A stretch of 64,000 bases of DNA, taken from positions 186,001-250,000 of the forward strand of contig NZ_PFXK01000004.1 in assembly GCF_002812955.1 (NCBI RefSeq). The letters run 5' to 3'. The translations under genes and the position numbers were made by a program. Below the pieces are notes generated by a model. The model ran no database searches. It saw nothing but the letters and a program-made list of their open reading frames with translations, and was not told the DNA's origin. Positions 55,523 to 64,000 of this stretch are shown piece by piece. The stretch is from Vibrio sp. HA2012. Its GTDB lineage: Bacteria; Pseudomonadota; Gammaproteobacteria; Enterobacterales; Vibrionaceae. Each line of letters opens with the position of its first letter. Position 1 is the stretch's first letter.

Positions 55523-57436
55523 ATGGGTAAAATCATTGGTATTGACTTAGGTACTACTAACTCTTGTGTTGCCGTACTGGACGGTGACAAACCACGCGTA
55601 ATTGAAAATGCTGAAGGTGAGCGTACCACAGCATCAGTAATCGCTTATACCGATGGCGAAACACTGGTTGGTCAGCCTGCAAAACGTCAGGCAGTGACTA
55701 ACCCGGAAAATACGCTGTTTGCAATCAAGCGTCTGATCGGTCGTCGTTTTGAAGACGAAGAAGTTCAGCGTGATATCGAAATCATGCCATACAAAATTGT
55801 TAAGGCTGATAACGGTGATGCATGGGTTGAAGCACGTGGCCAGAAAATGGCTGCACCTCAGGTTTCTGCTGAAGTCCTGAAAAAAATGAAGAAAACGGCT
55901 GAAAGCTTCCTGGGTGAAGAAGTGACTGGTGCAGTAATTACTGTTCCTGCTTACTTTAACGATGCACAGCGTCAGGCAACAAAAGATGCCGGCCGTATCG
56001 CGGGTCTGGAAGTGAAGCGTATCATCAACGAACCAACAGCTGCGGCACTGGCTTACGGTCTGGATAAGCAAGGCGGCGATCGCACGATTGCTGTGTATGA
56101 CCTGGGTGGTGGTACGTTCGATATCTCTATTATCGAAATTGATGAAGTGGAAGGCGAAAAAACATTCGAAGTTCTGTCAACCAACGGTGACACTCACCTG
56201 GGTGGTGAAGATTTCGATAACCGTCTGATTAACTATCTGGTAAACCAGTTTAAATCAGAACAGGGTATCGATCTGAAGAACGATCCTCTGGCAATGCAGC
56301 GTGTGAAAGAAGCGGCTGAAAAAGCAAAAATCGAGCTGTCTTCAGCACAACAGACTGACGTAAACCTGCCATACGTAACAGCGGATGCGACCGGTCCTAA
56401 GCACATGAACATCAAAGTGACCCGTGCGAAACTGGAATCACTGGTTGAAGATCTGGTTCAGCGTTCTCTTGAACCACTGAAAGTTGCTCTGGCTGATGCG
56501 GATCTCGCGGTTGGCGACATCACTGACGTTATCCTTGTTGGCGGTCAGACTCGTATGCCAATGGTTCAGGCGAAAGTGGCAGAGTTCTTTGGTAAAGAAG
56601 CGCGTCGCGATGTTAACCCTGATGAGGCTGTTGCTGTAGGTGCTGCGGTACAGGGTGGTGTACTGGCTGGTGAAGTGAAAGACGTATTGCTGCTGGACGT
56701 AACCCCTCTGTCTCTGGGTATCGAGACTATGGGCGGCGTGATGACTAAGCTGGTTGAGAAAAATACCACGATCCCAACTAAGGCGAATCAGGTGTTTTCT
56801 ACTGCTGAAGACAATCAGAACGCAGTGACTATTCACGTACTGCAGGGTGAACGTAAACAGGCGATGTACAACAAGTCTCTTGGTCAGTTCAACCTTGAAG
56901 GTATTAACCCTGCTCCTCGCGGTATGCCGCAGATCGAAGTGACCTTTGACCTGGATGCGGATGGTATCCTGCATGTGTCTGCAAAAGACAAGCAAACAGG
57001 TAAAGAGCAGAAAATCACCATTCAGGCATCCGGTGGTCTGAACGATGAAGAAATCGAAAAAATGGTACAGGAAGCAGAAGCCAACAAAGAAGCGGACAAA
57101 AAGTTCGAAGAGATGGTAACTGCCCGTAACCAGGCTGATCAGATGATCCACGGTACCCGTAAGCAGATTGAAGAAGCGGGCGACGCTCTTCCTGCAGACG
57201 AGAAAGAGAAGATTGAAGCTGCAATTAAAGAGCTGGAAGAAGCGAAGAACGGTAACGATAAAGAAGCCATCGACGCGAAAGTTCAGGCGCTGATTGCTGC
57301 TTCTCAGAAACTAATGGAAATCGCTCAGCAACAGGCTCAGGCACAACAGGCTGCTGGTGCGGATGACGCTCAGCCGTCTCAGGACGATGACGTTGTCGAT
57401 GCAGAGTTTGAAGAAGTAAAAGACGACAAGAAGTAA
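55523..57436 (+). CDS. dnaK: Chaperone DnaK (Hsp70)
   Basis: 637 aa, full length. ATPase signatures [28 protein letters not shown] and [14 protein letters not shown]; substrate-binding domain and a Gln/Ala-rich tail ending in the acidic [13 protein letters not shown]. Ribosome site GGAG 8 nt before the ATG. Works with GrpE and DnaJ encoded on either side. Confidence 0.98.
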   Translation: MGKIIGIDLGTTNSCVAVLDGDKPRVIENAEGERTTASVIAYTDGETLVGQPAKRQAVTNPENTLFAIKRLIGRRFEDEEVQRDIEIMPYKIVKADNGDAWVEARGQKMAAPQVSAEVLKKMKKTAESFLGEEVTGAVITVPAYFNDAQRQATKDAGRIAGLEVKRIINEPTAAALAYGLDKQGGDRTIAVYDLGGGTFDISIIEIDEVEGEKTFEVLSTNGDTHLGGEDFDNRLINYLVNQFKSEQGIDLKNDPLAMQRVKEAAEKAKIELSSAQQTDVNLPYVTADATGPKHMNIKVTRAKLESLVEDLVQRSLEPLKVALADADLAVGDITDVILVGGQTRMPMVQAKVAEFFGKEARRDVNPDEAVAVGAAVQGGVLAGEVKDVLLLDVTPLSLGIETMGGVMTKLVEKNTTIPTKANQVFSTAEDNQNAVTIHVLQGERKQAMYNKSLGQFNLEGINPAPRGMPQIEVTFDLDADGILHVSAKDKQTGKEQKITIQASGGLNDEEIEKMVQEAEANKEADKKFEEMVTARNQADQMIHGTRKQIEEAGDALPADEKEKIEAAIKELEEAKNGNDKEAIDAKVQALIAASQKLMEIAQQQAQAQQAAGADDAQPSQDDDVVDAEFEEVKDDKK

Positions 57437-57490
57437 GAACTTGTTGCCGTAGACACTGCTCTCCGGCTTAAAGTCTTTAGTCAGATTTGT

Positions 57491-57521
57491 TGCGGGCGTC
57501 AGAGTTTTTCTCTCGCCCGCA
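57491..57521 (+). terminator. Hairpin after dnaK
   Basis: TGCGGGCG-N15-CGCCCGCA, a perfect 8-bp stem 55 nt after the dnaK stop. There is no T-run, so it may only reduce read-through into dnaJ or protect the dnaK mRNA end. Confidence 0.5.
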
Positions 57522-57542
57522 TGTTTGTAGTTACAGCGTCCG

Positions 57543-57636
57543 TCTAGATAATACTATTTTAGTTTAATAGAACTGGGCTTAGTTAAGAATTGAGTTTGGT
57601 TAAGAATTTGATTTCTTAGCAGTAATATTATCTAGA
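57543..57636 (+). other. Long inverted repeat in the dnaK-dnaJ gap
   Basis: TCTAGATAATACTA (57543-57556) pairs with TAATATTATCTAGA (57623-57636) with one mismatch, closing a 66-nt AU-rich loop that holds two copies of GTTAAGAATT. It ends 59 nt before the dnaJ ATG. A structured dnaJ leader is possible. Confidence 0.5.
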
Positions 57637-57695
57637 TCGATATAGAAATGGAGAAGCATCTGCTTCTTGCTGGAAATAAATTGGTAGTTTAAAAC

Positions 57696-58844
57696 ATGTC
57701 AAAACGTGATTTTTACGAAGTATTAGGCGTTAGCCGTGATGCCTCAGAGCGAGATATTAAGAAGGCGTATAAGCGTCTTGCGATGAAGTTCCACCCGGAT
57801 CGGAATCAGGGTGATGAGAGTGCTGCGGACAAGTTTAAAGAAGTAAAAGAAGCGTATGAAATCCTGACGGATCCACAGAAGAAAGCCGCCTATGATCAAT
57901 ACGGCCATGCTGCATTCGAGCAGGGTGGCGGCTTCGGTGGTGGTGGTTTTGGCGGCGGCGGTGCCGATTTCGGTGATATCTTTGGTGATGTTTTCGGTGA
58001 TATTTTTGGTGGTGGTCGTCGCGGCGGCGGTGGTCATGCCCGTGCGCAGCGCGGTGCGGATCTGCGCTATAACATGGATCTGTCACTGGAAGAAGCGGTG
58101 CGGGGCTGTGAAAAAGAGATTCAGGTTCCGACTCTGGTTGAATGCGAAGTTTGTCATGGTTCCGGTGCGAAACCCGGTTCTCAGGCTCAGACCTGTCCGA
58201 CCTGCCATGGTCATGGTCAGGTACAGATGCGTCAGGGATTCTTTGCGGTTCAGCAGACCTGTCCAACCTGTAACGGTAAAGGTAAGATCATCAAAGATCC
58301 ATGTACCTCATGTCATGGTCAGGGACGTAAGCAGAAGACAAAAACTCTGAATGTGAAGATCCCAGCGGGTGTGGATACCGGAGACCGTATTCGTCTGTCC
58401 GGCGAAGGTGAAGCCGGAGAGCAAGGAGCACCGGCAGGGGATCTGTATGTTCAGGTGCATGTGCGTGAGCACCAGATCTTCGAGCGCGACGGCAATAACC
58501 TGTATTGTGAAGTGCCAGTCAGCTTTGCTCAGGCGGCGCTGGGTGGTGAAGTTGAAGTACCGACTCTTGATGGCCGGGTAAACCTGAAGGTGCCGGAAGA
58601 GACACAAACCGGTCGCATGTTCCGCATGCGTGGTAAAGGTGTGAAAGGGGTACGCGGCGGCGCGGTGGGTGATCTGATCGTCAAGCTGGTGGTTGAAACA
58701 CCGGTTAAGCTGAGCGCGCGGCAGAAAGAGTTGCTGAAAGAGTTTGAAGAGAGTTGTGGTGGCGAGGCAGCCAATACGCACAGACCGAAGTCTGAAGGCT
58801 TTTTCAAAGGCGTGAAGAAATTCTTTGATGATCTGACCGGTTGA
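57696..58844 (+). CDS. dnaJ: Co-chaperone DnaJ (Hsp40)
   Basis: 382 aa, type I. J domain with HPD ([10 protein letters not shown]), a Gly/Phe-rich linker ([13 protein letters not shown]), four CxxCxGxG zinc motifs (residues about 145-215) and the C-terminal substrate-binding domain. Delivers substrates to DnaK. It lies 260 nt after dnaK. Confidence 0.97.
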   Translation: MSKRDFYEVLGVSRDASERDIKKAYKRLAMKFHPDRNQGDESAADKFKEVKEAYEILTDPQKKAAYDQYGHAAFEQGGGFGGGGFGGGGADFGDIFGDVFGDIFGGGRRGGGGHARAQRGADLRYNMDLSLEEAVRGCEKEIQVPTLVECEVCHGSGAKPGSQAQTCPTCHGHGQVQMRQGFFAVQQTCPTCNGKGKIIKDPCTSCHGQGRKQKTKTLNVKIPAGVDTGDRIRLSGEGEAGEQGAPAGDLYVQVHVREHQIFERDGNNLYCEVPVSFAQAALGGEVEVPTLDGRVNLKVPEETQTGRMFRMRGKGVKGVRGGAVGDLIVKLVVETPVKLSARQKELLKEFEESCGGEAANTHRPKSEGFFKGVKKFFDDLTG

Positions 58845-58918
58845 TCCCGGCATTACTTCGTCATCCGATAACAGACCAGACCGGCCGGGTATATATCCTG
58901 CCGGTTTTTTTGTTTCTG

Positions 58919-59329
58919 CTACCAGCAGGAAGCGGGTTTTCTCTCGCCTCTGGCATTCAGGACCAATGTTCCGCACGGGTCAGAATCCTGTGCAGCCTGC
59001 GGAACTGCCCGGATGGTATAGATGTCTTCTCCGGTCAGGGAAAAACGGTAACGATCGTCGTCGGTATCACATAAGCTCTGCGGGCACCCTGTATTCAGCA
59101 AATCAAGGTCATAGCCGCTTAGTGCATCATACGTCTGCTCCAGTTGCAGTTGGATCCTGACCATATCTGAGATAGCTTGCGAGCGGTGTGCTTTCTGCAC
59201 TGATTTTGTGTAGCCGGGATAGGCGACTCCCGCAACAACACTGATGATAATAATGACGGTCAGTATCTCGAGTAGTGTCATCCCTCTGATACGGACTGCG
59301 TACGATTTACATATATTTATTCGAAGCAT
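58919..59329 (-). CDS. Type IV minor pilin, PilE-like
   Basis: A 136-aa prepilin. Leader of 16 residues ending in RIRG, cleavage before MTLLEILTVIIIISVVAGVA with Glu at +5. The C-terminal part has the pilin disulfide Cys pair. Convergent with dnaJ and divergent from the other minor pilin genes. Role: pilus initiation or surface sensing, as for the V. cholerae minor pilin set at this locus. Confidence 0.85.
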   Translation of the reverse strand: MLRINICKSYAVRIRGMTLLEILTVIIIISVVAGVAYPGYTKSVQKAHRSQAISDMVRIQLQLEQTYDALSGYDLDLLNTGCPQSLCDTDDDRYRFSLTGEDIYTIRAVPQAAQDSDPCGTLVLNARGERKPASCW

Positions 59330-59431
59330 TTCCTGTTCTTATCCTCTTCTTTTTCCAGTATTTTCAGTAACTGCTAGCATGGCTGCAAGTGTCATTGACA
59401 GGCTGCACAGAGTTGCACCGGGATTTGGGAA

Positions 59432-59929
59432 ATGCCTCGCGGATTTACGCTGATTGAAACGCTTATTTCATTGCTGGTTATGTCTGTTCTTCTGGCCGGC
59501 GCAGCCCCCGGCTTTGAGCGAATGATCCAGCAGTACCGAATGAAAAGGCTGGCGGCTGAGCTGCAGGGCTTTTTTAGTCAGGCGCGTCTGGAAGCGGTCA
59601 TGCGTCACCGGGATCTCTGGATTCATTATGCACAACAAGGGAACAGCCAGCGGGGCTGGATACTGGTTCTCAGAGAAGATGATATGCCGGTTACCTACAC
59701 AACCGCGGCGGATCATTCCATTATGCTCAGCCGCGGTGAGGAAGCACAGATACAGATAAACTGGGAAACGGTAAAACTGGACGGCGTAAGCGGCAAGCCA
59801 GACCGGCCCGGCAACATCCGTTTTGCGGTACAGGAGGCCGCAGATAAGCCGCTGAAACTGGTCTTTCATCATATTACCGGCAGAGTCCGGATATGCGGTG
59901 GCTATTATGGTTATCCCGCCTGTCTATAG
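59432..59929 (+). CDS. Type IV minor pilin, FimT/GspH-like
   Basis: A 165-aa prepilin with the short leader MPRG cut before FTLIETLISLLVMSVLL (Glu at +5), and a GspH-like C-terminal domain ending in a Cys-bracketed GGYYGYPAC. First of a four-gene minor pilin operon; its end overlaps the next gene. Confidence 0.85.
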   Translation: MPRGFTLIETLISLLVMSVLLAGAAPGFERMIQQYRMKRLAAELQGFFSQARLEAVMRHRDLWIHYAQQGNSQRGWILVLREDDMPVTYTTAADHSIMLSRGEEAQIQINWETVKLDGVSGKPDRPGNIRFAVQEAADKPLKLVFHHITGRVRICGGYYGYPACL

Positions 59930-60542
59930 AGGACATACTGGGAACGCGGCTCGCCGGCTGCGGCAGGATCAGTGTGGTACATCGCTGATCGAACTGATGC
60001 TGGCAATGAGTTTAAACCTGCTTATTCTGGCATCGGTCGGTTCGGTGTTCATTTCCGGGCAGAAGCTCATAACAGATAAGGGGAAGCAATTGTTACTGAT
60101 GCAGGAGCTTTCCGGAGCATTAAGATACATCAAAGACGATATCCGCAGAGCCGGTTATATCCCTGATCAGGACAGCAGCCTGATGCAGAAAGGAACACAT
60201 CATGTCGTTCAGACCGGTACTCAGATGCTGAGTTATGTGTATCACAATGCAGACGGTCAGTATGAGCAGGTGGCGGTGAAAGAAAATGTAAATTCAGACA
60301 GGCAGAAGGTTCTGGGACTGTGTATTAATACTCAGTCTTCTCTGCCGCATATCAGCGACTGCTCCCGCTATTTTTCACTGCTGGATCAGAGCCGGGTTCG
60401 ACTGACAGAGTTACAGATAGAGTCTGTTGCTTCCGTAACCGCGCAGCCGCTGATCCGGATCCGTTTGTCGGCTGAGCTGAGTGAGGAGCACGGGGTTCGA
60501 CGAACCCTGTCGGTTAGCGTACAGCCGAGGAACGGATCATGA
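59898..60542 (+). CDS. Type IV minor pilin, PilW-like
   Basis: A 214-aa prepilin. The leader ends QCG, before TSLIELMLAMSLNLLIL (Glu at +5); with this start the leader is 27 residues, longer than usual, and the frame overlaps the previous gene by 32 nt. The body has the PilW-like DDIRRAGYIPDQDSS segment. 4-nt overlap with the next gene. Confidence 0.83.
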   Translation: MAIMVIPPVYRGHTGNAARRLRQDQCGTSLIELMLAMSLNLLILASVGSVFISGQKLITDKGKQLLLMQELSGALRYIKDDIRRAGYIPDQDSSLMQKGTHHVVQTGTQMLSYVYHNADGQYEQVAVKENVNSDRQKVLGLCINTQSSLPHISDCSRYFSLLDQSRVRLTELQIESVASVTAQPLIRIRLSAELSEEHGVRRTLSVSVQPRNGS

Positions 60543-60928
60543 ACGGGCAGCAAGGAGCCATTACCCTGCTGATGACCAGCATGCTGCTGGTGATGACTCT
60601 GGCCCTTTCCATTACCGGTTACCGGCAGCTCTATTTTCAGATAAAACGCAGCCAGAATGAGCTGATTTCCCGTCAGGCATTCTGGATTGCTGAAGGTGGG
60701 CTGGAATGTTTGTATGCCCAGCTTCAGGTTGTCCATTCTGTTCCGTCACCGTTCAGTTTGTGCGGCCTTCCTTCCGGGCTGGAACTCATTCTGTCGCCGG
60801 AAGGTGAGGGCAGATACCGTGCCGAAGCCCGTTATAGCCATGTTCGGATCTCTCAATCTGTCCGCATTGATGAGCGTGACGGTACATTCGAATTCATCCG
60901 GATACAGGGAAGCTGGCGTGATTTCTGA
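60539..60928 (+). CDS. Type IV minor pilin, PilX-like
   Basis: A 129-aa protein starting MNGQQG-AITLLMTSMLLVM. It lacks Glu at +5, as PilX-family pilins do. RQAFWIAEGGLECLYAQL is a common PilX feature. Overlaps the previous gene by 4 nt. Confidence 0.78.
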   Translation: MNGQQGAITLLMTSMLLVMTLALSITGYRQLYFQIKRSQNELISRQAFWIAEGGLECLYAQLQVVHSVPSPFSLCGLPSGLELILSPEGEGRYRAEARYSHVRISQSVRIDERDGTFEFIRIQGSWRDF

Positions 60929-60932
60929 GCAT

Positions 60933-61349
60933 ATGATATCGGGTAATAAAGGTGTGGCTCTGATGGAGGTGCTTCTCTCTGCTGTGCTGCTTTCGGTCGG
61001 GGTGTTGGGCTTAATCAAATTACAGGTGTATATGGATCGGCAACTGGATACTACCCTCTGCCGTACCGAAGCTTTGTACCTGGCTGAGGCTAAACTGGAA
61101 TTCTTCCGCAGTCGCTCAGTACCGGAAGGGGAACTCGGGAAGACTTCTGCAGTAATCAGTCATTCTGCGGGAATAAGTAATGGACATGAAGTTCAGGGCA
61201 GTTACCGTATTCAGTGGTTTGTGTCTGATCCATTCCCAACCCTGAAATCAGTGCAAGTAACGGTCAGTTGGCAGGACAGGTTGGATATTACCCGCAGTGT
61301 CAGCCTCCGGACTTTGCTACCGGAATCTGGTGTGGTCTCCGGTATATGA
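60933..61349 (+). CDS. Type IV minor pilin, PilV-like
   Basis: A 138-aa prepilin, leader MISGNKG cut before VALMEVLLSAVLLSVGVLGL (Glu at +5; Val instead of Phe at +1). Start ATG at 60933; a GTG at 60918 in frame would overlap the previous gene. Last gene of the minor pilin operon. Confidence 0.82.
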   Translation: MISGNKGVALMEVLLSAVLLSVGVLGLIKLQVYMDRQLDTTLCRTEALYLAEAKLEFFRSRSVPEGELGKTSAVISHSAGISNGHEVQGSYRIQWFVSDPFPTLKSVQVTVSWQDRLDITRSVSLRTLLPESGVVSGI

Positions 61350-61432
61350 TGTATTAGCCTTGTCTTTTCTGCTTTCTTTCTCTCTCTTCTCCCCGTTACA
61401 ATACTGGCTTTAATATGTAACCGGATGGGATT

Positions 61433-61966
61433 GTGCAGCAGACTTTTTCAGAACAGGACGAATTTTTTATGCGCAAAGCCATGGAGCTGGCGGCGATGGC
61501 AGAGCAGGAAGGTGAAGTCCCGGTCGGTGCGGTTCTGGTAAAAGACGGGCAAATTATTGCACAGGGCTGGAACCGTTCGATTGGTGAGCATGATGCTACG
61601 GCGCATGCGGAAATTCAGGTACTGAGAAAGGCCGGACAGCAACTGGGCAATTACCGTCTGACGGATACCACTTTATATGTCACGCTGGAGCCTTGTCCTA
61701 TGTGTGCCGGAGCCTTGTTACACAGTCGGGTAAAACGGATTGTCTATGGCGCGCCGGATTTGAAAGCCGGTGCGGCAGGGACGGTACTGGATCTGTTTGC
61801 CAGTCAGGCTGCTTATCACTATGCCGTTATTGAATCCGGGCTGCTGGAATCGGAATGCCGGGAACAGTTACAGGCTTTTTTCAGACGTAGACGTAAAGAA
61901 CAGAAAGCGCTCAGGCAGCAGGAACAGGTTCAGGAAACGAATCAGGATCAGGACAATAATCAGTGA
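61433..61966 (+). CDS. tadA: tRNA-specific adenosine deaminase TadA
   Basis: Converts A34 to inosine in tRNA-Arg(ACG). 177 aa; zinc site HAEIQ and PCPMCAGA, with EVPVGAVLV before. Start GTG. The C-terminal tail is Gln-rich (EQVQETNQDQDNNQ) and dispensable-looking. Confidence 0.94.
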   Translation: MQQTFSEQDEFFMRKAMELAAMAEQEGEVPVGAVLVKDGQIIAQGWNRSIGEHDATAHAEIQVLRKAGQQLGNYRLTDTTLYVTLEPCPMCAGALLHSRVKRIVYGAPDLKAGAAGTVLDLFASQAAYHYAVIESGLLESECREQLQAFFRRRRKEQKALRQQEQVQETNQDQDNNQ

Positions 61967-62022
61967 AAGAAGAGGGGGGTTCAGAGGCAAACATCGTTGG
62001 ATGTTTGCCATCAGGTGCTCAA

Positions 62023-62154
62023 TTAGCGGTCTAACATAAAGGCATGATGACGCCAGATAATTTTCTTTTTGTTGTTCGCTAACATACGTTTGCGACGGTT
62101 AGATGCAACGGTCTTGTAGGCAAGACGCTTTGCCAGTCGTTTTCTGGATAACAT
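62023..62154 (-). CDS. Small highly basic protein, 43 aa, unknown
   Basis: An open frame with a strong ribosome site (GGGAG 7 nt before ATG). It encodes MLSRKRLAKRLAYKTVASNR and continues very Lys/Arg-rich (about 40 percent basic), ending HHAFMLDR. It looks like a nucleic-acid- or ribosome-binding microprotein, but I know no family for it. It lies downstream of mltF on the same strand and is convergent with tadA. Confidence 0.6.
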   Translation of the reverse strand: MLSRKRLAKRLAYKTVASNRRKRMLANNKKKIIWRHHAFMLDR

Positions 62155-62188
62155 AAATTATCTCCCAACTATAGTTATTGTAATTTCC

Positions 62189-62213
62189 GGCAGCGGATAC
62201 GTTGTCCGCTGCC
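62189..62213. other. Perfect 9-bp hairpin between mltF and the small basic gene
   Basis: GGCAGCGGA-N7-TCCGCTGCC. No T-run follows on the minus strand, so it may be an mltF terminator of the weak kind or a leader structure for the small gene 34 nt further on. Confidence 0.45.
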
Positions 62214-62257
62214 TGTAGCCGGTATATAACAGATTAGTTTATTAATAGCAATATGCT

Positions 62258-63853
62258 CTACGGCATATCAACTTCGCCAGCCTGTACGGCGGGGAGGATC
62301 GGAAGGGAACGCGGTGACGATTTATCGTTTTCCGTTGCTGCAGCTTCCTCTTCTTCCCTTTCAGCCGCTGTAAGTTCTTCCTGCTCAATATCGGTAAGAG
62401 GAATGTCAATAACCTGCAGATCATCCACATTGATTTCGGCTTCCGTCACCGTTTGTTTTTCAACATGGCCGATAATCGACTGGTAATAACCGCGAATATT
62501 TTCCACATATTTTCTGGCTTCATCGCCTCTGGCATAACCGTAACGGGTTTTGCTGTAATATTTTTGTCGTTTTAGCAGAGGCAGTCTGTCTTTTACGTCA
62601 CTCCATGAATCAGGATCGCCCCCCTGCATTTTGGTCAGCCTGCGGGCATCCATCATATGACCATAGCCGACATTGTAAGAAGCAAGTGCAAACCACATTT
62701 TTTCATGATCTGAGATGGAATCCGGAACCCGGTCAACAATGCTGTTCAGATATTCAACCCCTCCGCGGATGGACTGCTCGGGATCCAAACGGTTTTTTAC
62801 GCCGACAATTTTTGCTGTCGGCAGGGTGAGCATCATCATGCCCCGGACACCGGTCGGAGATTTTGCTCTCGGATTCCAGTGGGATTCCTGATAGGAAAGT
62901 GCGGCGATCAGACGCCAGTCAAACTGCTTGGAATATTGTTTGAACAACGGCTCCCACTGCGGTAGTTTTTCATCCAGAGCCCGGATAAAAGCCCGGGTAT
63001 CCACATAGTCAAACGATTCTACATGACCGAAGTACTTCTCTTCCAGTTGTGCCAGTTCTCCGGATTGTTTGATATTACCGAAAAACTCGATCAGCAGGGC
63101 ATACAGAGCTTCGTCATCAGAACGGCGCATAAACCAGGAAATAGGTTGATCTTCGGTCAGTTCCAGTCCCCGGTCGAGATCCGGATACAGACGTTGGCTC
63201 AGAGCCACTTCTACTGAATCAGCTACGGTAAAGGCCAGTTCACCGGTTGATACCCGTTCCAGCAGATCTTTTACATCTGCGTTTGAATCGCTGTTAAAGG
63301 TCAGCCCTGGATACTCTTGTTTCAGGGTTTCCAGCGTCTCTGTAAAGTGAGAGCCTTTGACAATAGTCAGTTGATCGTCGGTTTCCTGAAGCCGGTTGAC
63401 CAGTTTTTCCAGGCTGTTGGGACGCCAACTGCCGGTTTTATACACCAGTTGCTGACTCACATAATAATAAGCAGGTGTTGCCCGGTATTTTTCCAGTCTT
63501 TCGGGGGACTGAGACAGACCAGCGGCAATAATATCAATTTCACCTTTTTCCAGTGCCGGAAACAGGCCGGTCAGGTGGTAAGCCGGTTTCATTTCCAGTT
63601 TTACGCCCAGCTCGTCGGCAAAACGTTTTGCCAGATCATAATCCAACCCCGTCGGGCCATCGGGCCCGATATAATAGGCTAGCTGATTGTTCAGAGTACC
63701 GACGCGCAGCACACCACGCTCCTGAACTTTTTCCAGTTCACTTTTCGGATCGGATTCTATCTGGCATCCGGTAAGACCAGCGCCCAGCAGGGCGGTCAGC
63801 GCCCACAGGCACAACCACCGGTAATAATTCTTATGCATTTGATTTTGTATCAT
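62258..63853 (-). CDS. mltF: Membrane-bound lytic transglycosylase MltF
   Basis: A 531-aa periplasmic enzyme (start could also be the Met at residue 6). Signal with lipobox-like LTGC. An SBP_bac_3 (solute-binding) regulatory domain spans about 45-270, then an SLT domain with catalytic Glu in SYQESHWNPRAKSPTGVRG. Cleaves peptidoglycan to anhydro-muropeptides. Same order with tadA as in other vibrios. Confidence 0.93.
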   Translation of the reverse strand: MIQNQMHKNYYRWLCLWALTALLGAGLTGCQIESDPKSELEKVQERGVLRVGTLNNQLAYYIGPDGPTGLDYDLAKRFADELGVKLEMKPAYHLTGLFPALEKGEIDIIAAGLSQSPERLEKYRATPAYYYVSQQLVYKTGSWRPNSLEKLVNRLQETDDQLTIVKGSHFTETLETLKQEYPGLTFNSDSNADVKDLLERVSTGELAFTVADSVEVALSQRLYPDLDRGLELTEDQPISWFMRRSDDEALYALLIEFFGNIKQSGELAQLEEKYFGHVESFDYVDTRAFIRALDEKLPQWEPLFKQYSKQFDWRLIAALSYQESHWNPRAKSPTGVRGMMMLTLPTAKIVGVKNRLDPEQSIRGGVEYLNSIVDRVPDSISDHEKMWFALASYNVGYGHMMDARRLTKMQGGDPDSWSDVKDRLPLLKRQKYYSKTRYGYARGDEARKYVENIRGYYQSIIGHVEKQTVTEAEINVDDLQVIDIPLTDIEQEELTAAEREEEEAAATENDKSSPRSLPILPAVQAGEVDMP

Positions 63854-63978
63854 AAAGCTTATCTCAGTGCTCTTTATAGCAGAGGGAGAGTCAGGGACAA
63901 AGCAACGGAAGAAAAACAGTCACGATTTTCTGATTCAGGCCGGGATTTTAACCAGTTCCGGGTAAATAACAAAAAATG

Positions 63979-63994
63979 ACGCAAACGGTTGCTT
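63979..63994 (+). promoter_or_regulatory. PurR operator for a gene beyond the right edge
   Basis: ACGCAAACGGTTGCTT matches the PurR consensus ACGCAAACGTTTGCGT at 13 of 16 positions. It stands in the divergent region upstream of mltF; the regulated gene is probably purL, which commonly neighbours mltF (recalled). Confidence 0.65.
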
Positions 63995-64000
63995 TGGGTG

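Noticed and set aside
1..64000. CRISPR arrays, insertion sequences, rRNA or standard tRNA genes
   Set aside because: Looked for regularly spaced repeats, transposase-like frames and tRNA-like folds; none seen apart from the tmRNA.

Overview
The window reads as chromosomal DNA of a Vibrio (Vibrionaceae). The housekeeping order at the right (ssrA, smpB, ratA-rnfH, bamE, recN, nadK, grpE, dnaK, dnaJ, type IV minor pilins, tadA, mltF) is, from memory, that of Vibrio chromosome 1. There is a complete core of a lateral (second) flagellar system and an integron attC site of the Vibrio VCR type. The (hydroxy)cinnamate-reductase-like locus resembles one reported from Vibrio ruber, so a member of the V. 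ruber/gazogenes group is a guess, not a proof.

Layout. (1) 1-18.0 kb: lateral flagellum. Leftward: fliM-N-P-Q-R-flhB-flhA-degenerate EAL protein, then flagellin lafA and cap gene fliD (cut by the left edge). Rightward from a shared 0.4 kb divergent region: motY-lafK-fliE-F-G-H-I-J. Together they give export gate, C-ring, MS-ring, ATPase, filament, cap and a sigma-54 activator. Rod, hook, stator and sigma-28 genes must lie elsewhere. (2) 18.1-18.8 kb: a pirin gene. (3) 18.9-25.6 kb: a six-gene, curli/Hfa-like surface-fibre or adhesin cluster (CsgG-like pore lipoprotein with a peptidoglycan-binding tail, a 558-residue repeat protein, two small secreted fibre-like proteins, a YbjN-like protein and a lipoprotein), divergent from two LuxR-type regulators. 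(4) 25.8-31 kb: a flavin-based reductase locus (FMN-reductase/FMN-bind/FAD fusion, second FMN reductase, LysR regulator, ApbE flavin transferase). (5) 31-32.9 kb: a LysR gene divergent from a DOPA-dioxygenase-like gene.

(6) 33.2-49.4 kb: a 16 kb mobilizable genomic island inserted in the 3' end of ssrA (tmRNA), the site used by VPI-1 in V. cholerae. It has a tyrosine integrase, an AlpA-like regulator, a MobV-like relaxase with a probable oriT, and att repeats at both ends; the original ssrA terminator is displaced to the far end. The cargo looks defensive: two divergent DndB-like (DGQHR family) paralogues around a perfect 25-bp inverted repeat, the scar of a deleted type I restriction-modification locus, an Abi_C-type protein, a caspase-like peptidase, a two-gene unit of unknown function that ends in an attC site, a RloC/PrrC-like ATPase with an apparent anticodon-nuclease triad, and a GNAT acetyltransferase.

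(7) 49.4-64 kb: core chromosome, with visible SOS boxes (recN), sigma-32 promoters (grpE, dnaK) and, at the right edge, a PurR box for a gene outside the window. The best candidates for undescribed biology are the DndB-like pair, the caspase/unknown two-gene unit with its attC, and the curli/Hfa-like cluster.
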